Both the position numbers and the translations under genes were made by a program. 7,094 bases of DNA from Synergistaceae bacterium (GTDB taxonomy: Bacteria > Synergistota > Synergistia > Synergistales > Aminobacteriaceae): positions 1 through 7,094 of the forward strand of contig JAAYJB010000194.1 of assembly GCA_012523155.1 (NCBI GenBank), read 5' to 3'. The notes under the pieces were generated by a model. That model worked only from the letters and a program-made list of their open reading frames with translations, was not told where the DNA came from and did no database searches. Of the stretch, positions 5,646 through 7,094 are shown piece after piece (position 1 is the stretch's first letter; every line of letters begins with the position of its first letter).

Positions 5646-6911
5646 TCACCTGCAGAGAAGTATGGTGAGGTCGTTTACGTTTGTGCCGGTCGGTCCGGTA
5701 CGTACCAGGCATCCGCAGGCGTCAAGACCATGATAGGAGTCATTGTCGGCAAGTATTTTTTCGAGGTCAAGCCCCAGCCCCGATATGGCCGGGACGGTTT
5801 CCCCGTCCACTAACCCGCCGGCAGCGTCGGTCGGCCCGTCGGTTCCGTCCGATCCCACTGAAATGACCGCCGTGTCCGCAAGACCCCTTATACCGGCAGC
5901 GGCTGCAAGGGCAAGCTCCTGGTTTCTGCCTCCCATTCCCTTTCCCTTGAGATGAACCACCGTCTCTCCTCCAAGGAGGATCGCACAGGGAGGCTTCAGG
6001 GGATTTCCCGATGACCGGATCTCACGGGCCACGGATGCGAGAAATGCACCGGCATCCCTGGCCTCGCAGGAAAGGGTCGTCGTCAGCAGCAGCGGGACAT
6101 ATCCGAGTTCCCTGACAGCTTTTTCCGCCGCGGAGCACAGAGCGGTGACACTGCCGGCGATAATGGTGGTCACGTTGTCAAGCGTTTTCGGAGTTTCCTC
6201 CTTCAGGGCATCCAGAAGCCCGGGGCGCATCGACAGGGAATACTTCTCTACTATCCGCATGGCCTCCCGGACTGTGGAGCCGTCAGGGTGGGCAGGACCG
6301 GATGCAATGCTGTCAAGCCTGTCTCCAAGCACATCGGAAAGGACGATCGCAAAAACATGGGCGGGAGCGACGAAATGGGCAAACCGCCCTCCTTTCACGG
6401 CGGAAAGGCGTTTCCGTATCATGTTGATCTCAACAATGTCTGCCCCGCATGCGAGAAGCTGGTCGGTAACAGAAATAAGATCATTCAGGCCTACGCCGTC
6501 CTTCGGTTTTTCAAAAAGAGCAGACCCTCCCCCGGAGACAAGGAAAAGCACAGTATCCTTCTCCGAGAGCCCTTTCACTCCTTCAAGAAGTTTCGCCGTG
6601 CCTGCCAGTGTATTTTCATCAGGAAAGGGGTGCCCGGCTTCACGGATTTCAATGCCCTGGATATCTCCCATGCTGTGGCCGTATTTCGTGACCGCCACTC
6701 CGCCGTCAAGACGGGAGCCCAGGGCCTCAGCGGCGGCTTTCGCCATTCTCCATGCGGCTTTTCCGATGGCTGCAAGGACGATCCGTCCTCCTCCATCCAA
6801 CCGTGTCAGAAATCGTTCATCCCGAAGCGCTTCTTTTACGGCATTCTCCGGAAGGACCGCTTCTATAGCCTTCAGAGCGGCTTTCATTGCATCGTCTCTT
6901 ACCTGCTTCAT
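5646..6911 (-). CDS. Glycerate 2-kinase, DUF4147/MOFRL type
   Basis: A 421-residue cytoplasmic kinase of the class II glycerate kinase family (GckA/TtuD-like), which phosphorylates D-glycerate with ATP, in most characterised members to 2-phosphoglycerate. The N-terminal DUF4147 part covers about 5-240: [13 protein letters not shown] (48-60, with the conserved lysine Lys51), TKYGH (75-79), [12 protein letters not shown] (90-101), [13 protein letters not shown] (124-136), [18 protein letters not shown] (161-178) and [20 protein letters not shown] (191-210). The C-terminal MOFRL domain covers about 308-415: [20 protein letters not shown] (312-331) and [19 protein letters not shown] (352-370). 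Length is normal and no break is seen. ATG at 6911 has an AAGG ribosome site 6 bases upstream and follows the upstream kinase stop by 9 bp, so the two genes are co-transcribed. It likely feeds glycerate from sugar-acid or hydroxy-acid breakdown into lower glycolysis. Confidence 0.96.
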   Translation of the reverse strand: MKQVRDDAMKAALKAIEAVLPENAVKEALRDERFLTRLDGGGRIVLAAIGKAAWRMAKAAAEALGSRLDGGVAVTKYGHSMGDIQGIEIREAGHPFPDENTLAGTAKLLEGVKGLSEKDTVLFLVSGGGSALFEKPKDGVGLNDLISVTDQLLACGADIVEINMIRKRLSAVKGGRFAHFVAPAHVFAIVLSDVLGDRLDSIASGPAHPDGSTVREAMRIVEKYSLSMRPGLLDALKEETPKTLDNVTTIIAGSVTALCSAAEKAVRELGYVPLLLTTTLSCEARDAGAFLASVAREIRSSGNPLKPPCAILLGGETVVHLKGKGMGGRNQELALAAAAGIRGLADTAVISVGSDGTDGPTDAAGGLVDGETVPAISGLGLDLEKILADNDSYHGLDACGCLVRTGPTGTNVNDLTILLCR

Positions 6912-6920
6912 ATGCAGCCT

Positions 6921-7094
6921 TCACCTCTTTTCAATTTTCCCCGGCATCGCTGCGGATGAAAGAGCCTCTATGCAGTGTTCCATTGTTTCCCTGACCCCGA
7001 ATCCTCCTGCCTTCGTCACAAGGAGGAGGCCATCGGCTTTCCCTCCCATGATGCGGACCAAAGGAATACCGGGCTCCAGTTCCTCAAGAAGAGA
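6921..7094 (-). CDS. Four-carbon acid sugar kinase (DUF1537/OtnK-type), C-terminal fragment
   Basis: Only the last 57 codons are inside the window; the gene continues past the edge. The fragment reads in frame from the last base to TGA at 6921-6923. Its motif GKADGLLLVTKAGGFG (18-33 of the fragment) matches the C-terminal nucleotide-binding end of the DUF1537 kinases, which phosphorylate four-carbon sugar acids such as erythronate, threonate or 3-oxo-tetronate. The remaining helix (RETMEHCIEALSSA) is the usual C-terminal helix. It precedes the glycerate kinase by 9 bp, so both probably belong to one acid-sugar pathway. The short length limits certainty, and the precise substrate cannot be told. 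Confidence 0.72.
   Translation of the reverse strand, partial: SLLEELEPGIPLVRIMGGKADGLLLVTKAGGFGVRETMEHCIEALSSAAMPGKIEKR

Noticed and set aside
5697..5706. Palindrome GGTACGTACC resembling a regulator site
   Set aside because: It is within the glycerate kinase coding region near its 3' end, encodes conserved-looking residues and differs from the TGGTATACCA core; probably chance.
6288..6959. Plus-strand open frame (223 codons) opposite the glycerate kinase
   Set aside because: It lies almost wholly antisense to conserved DUF4147 motifs and shows no recognisable domain.

Overview
The window is one dense, co-directional block of bacterial genes, all on the minus strand, so transcription runs from high to low coordinates. 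No mobile element, CRISPR array, tRNA or rRNA was seen. Base composition is moderate, with visibly richer GC in the glycerate kinase half. The content (a DctPQM TRAP transporter, an FCD-type GntR regulator, a DUF2848 protein and a MOFRL glycerate kinase) suits a heterotroph living on organic acids. A Synergistota- or Firmicutes-like anaerobe is my weak guess, from style of gene content only.

Upstream transcription unit (7094 to about 5573): the last 57 codons of a four-carbon acid sugar kinase (DUF1537/OtnK-type) run off the window edge. Nine bases later comes a complete glycerate 2-kinase. A strong intrinsic terminator at 5573-5618 closes this unit.

Downstream transcription unit (about 5558 to 7): a consensus-like promoter (TTGACA, 16 bp, TATTCT) lies just after that terminator. 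Two TGGYATACCA palindromes spaced exactly 20 bp follow, one over the predicted transcription start and one over the gntR start codon. The genes, in order, are a GntR/FCD regulator, a DUF2848 protein, a nitrilase-superfamily C-N hydrolase, the TRAP binding protein (dctP), the small permease (dctQ), the large permease (dctM) and a small cupin. Gaps are mostly 4-27 bp, with one ATGA overlap. The exception is an 84-bp gap between dctP and dctQ, which holds a perfect 18-bp hairpin. A 13-bp stem followed by six U residues terminates the operon after the cupin.

The parts suggest a self-regulated uptake-and-breakdown module. The regulator probably senses the imported acid or a product of it. The TRAP system imports an organic acid, possibly amide-bearing. 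The C-N hydrolase and the DUF2848 protein probably process it, and the cupin may bind or convert an intermediate. The substrate cannot be read from the sequence. The neighbouring OtnK-type kinase and glycerate kinase hint at hydroxy-acid or sugar-acid catabolism nearby, but a terminator separates them from the transporter operon.
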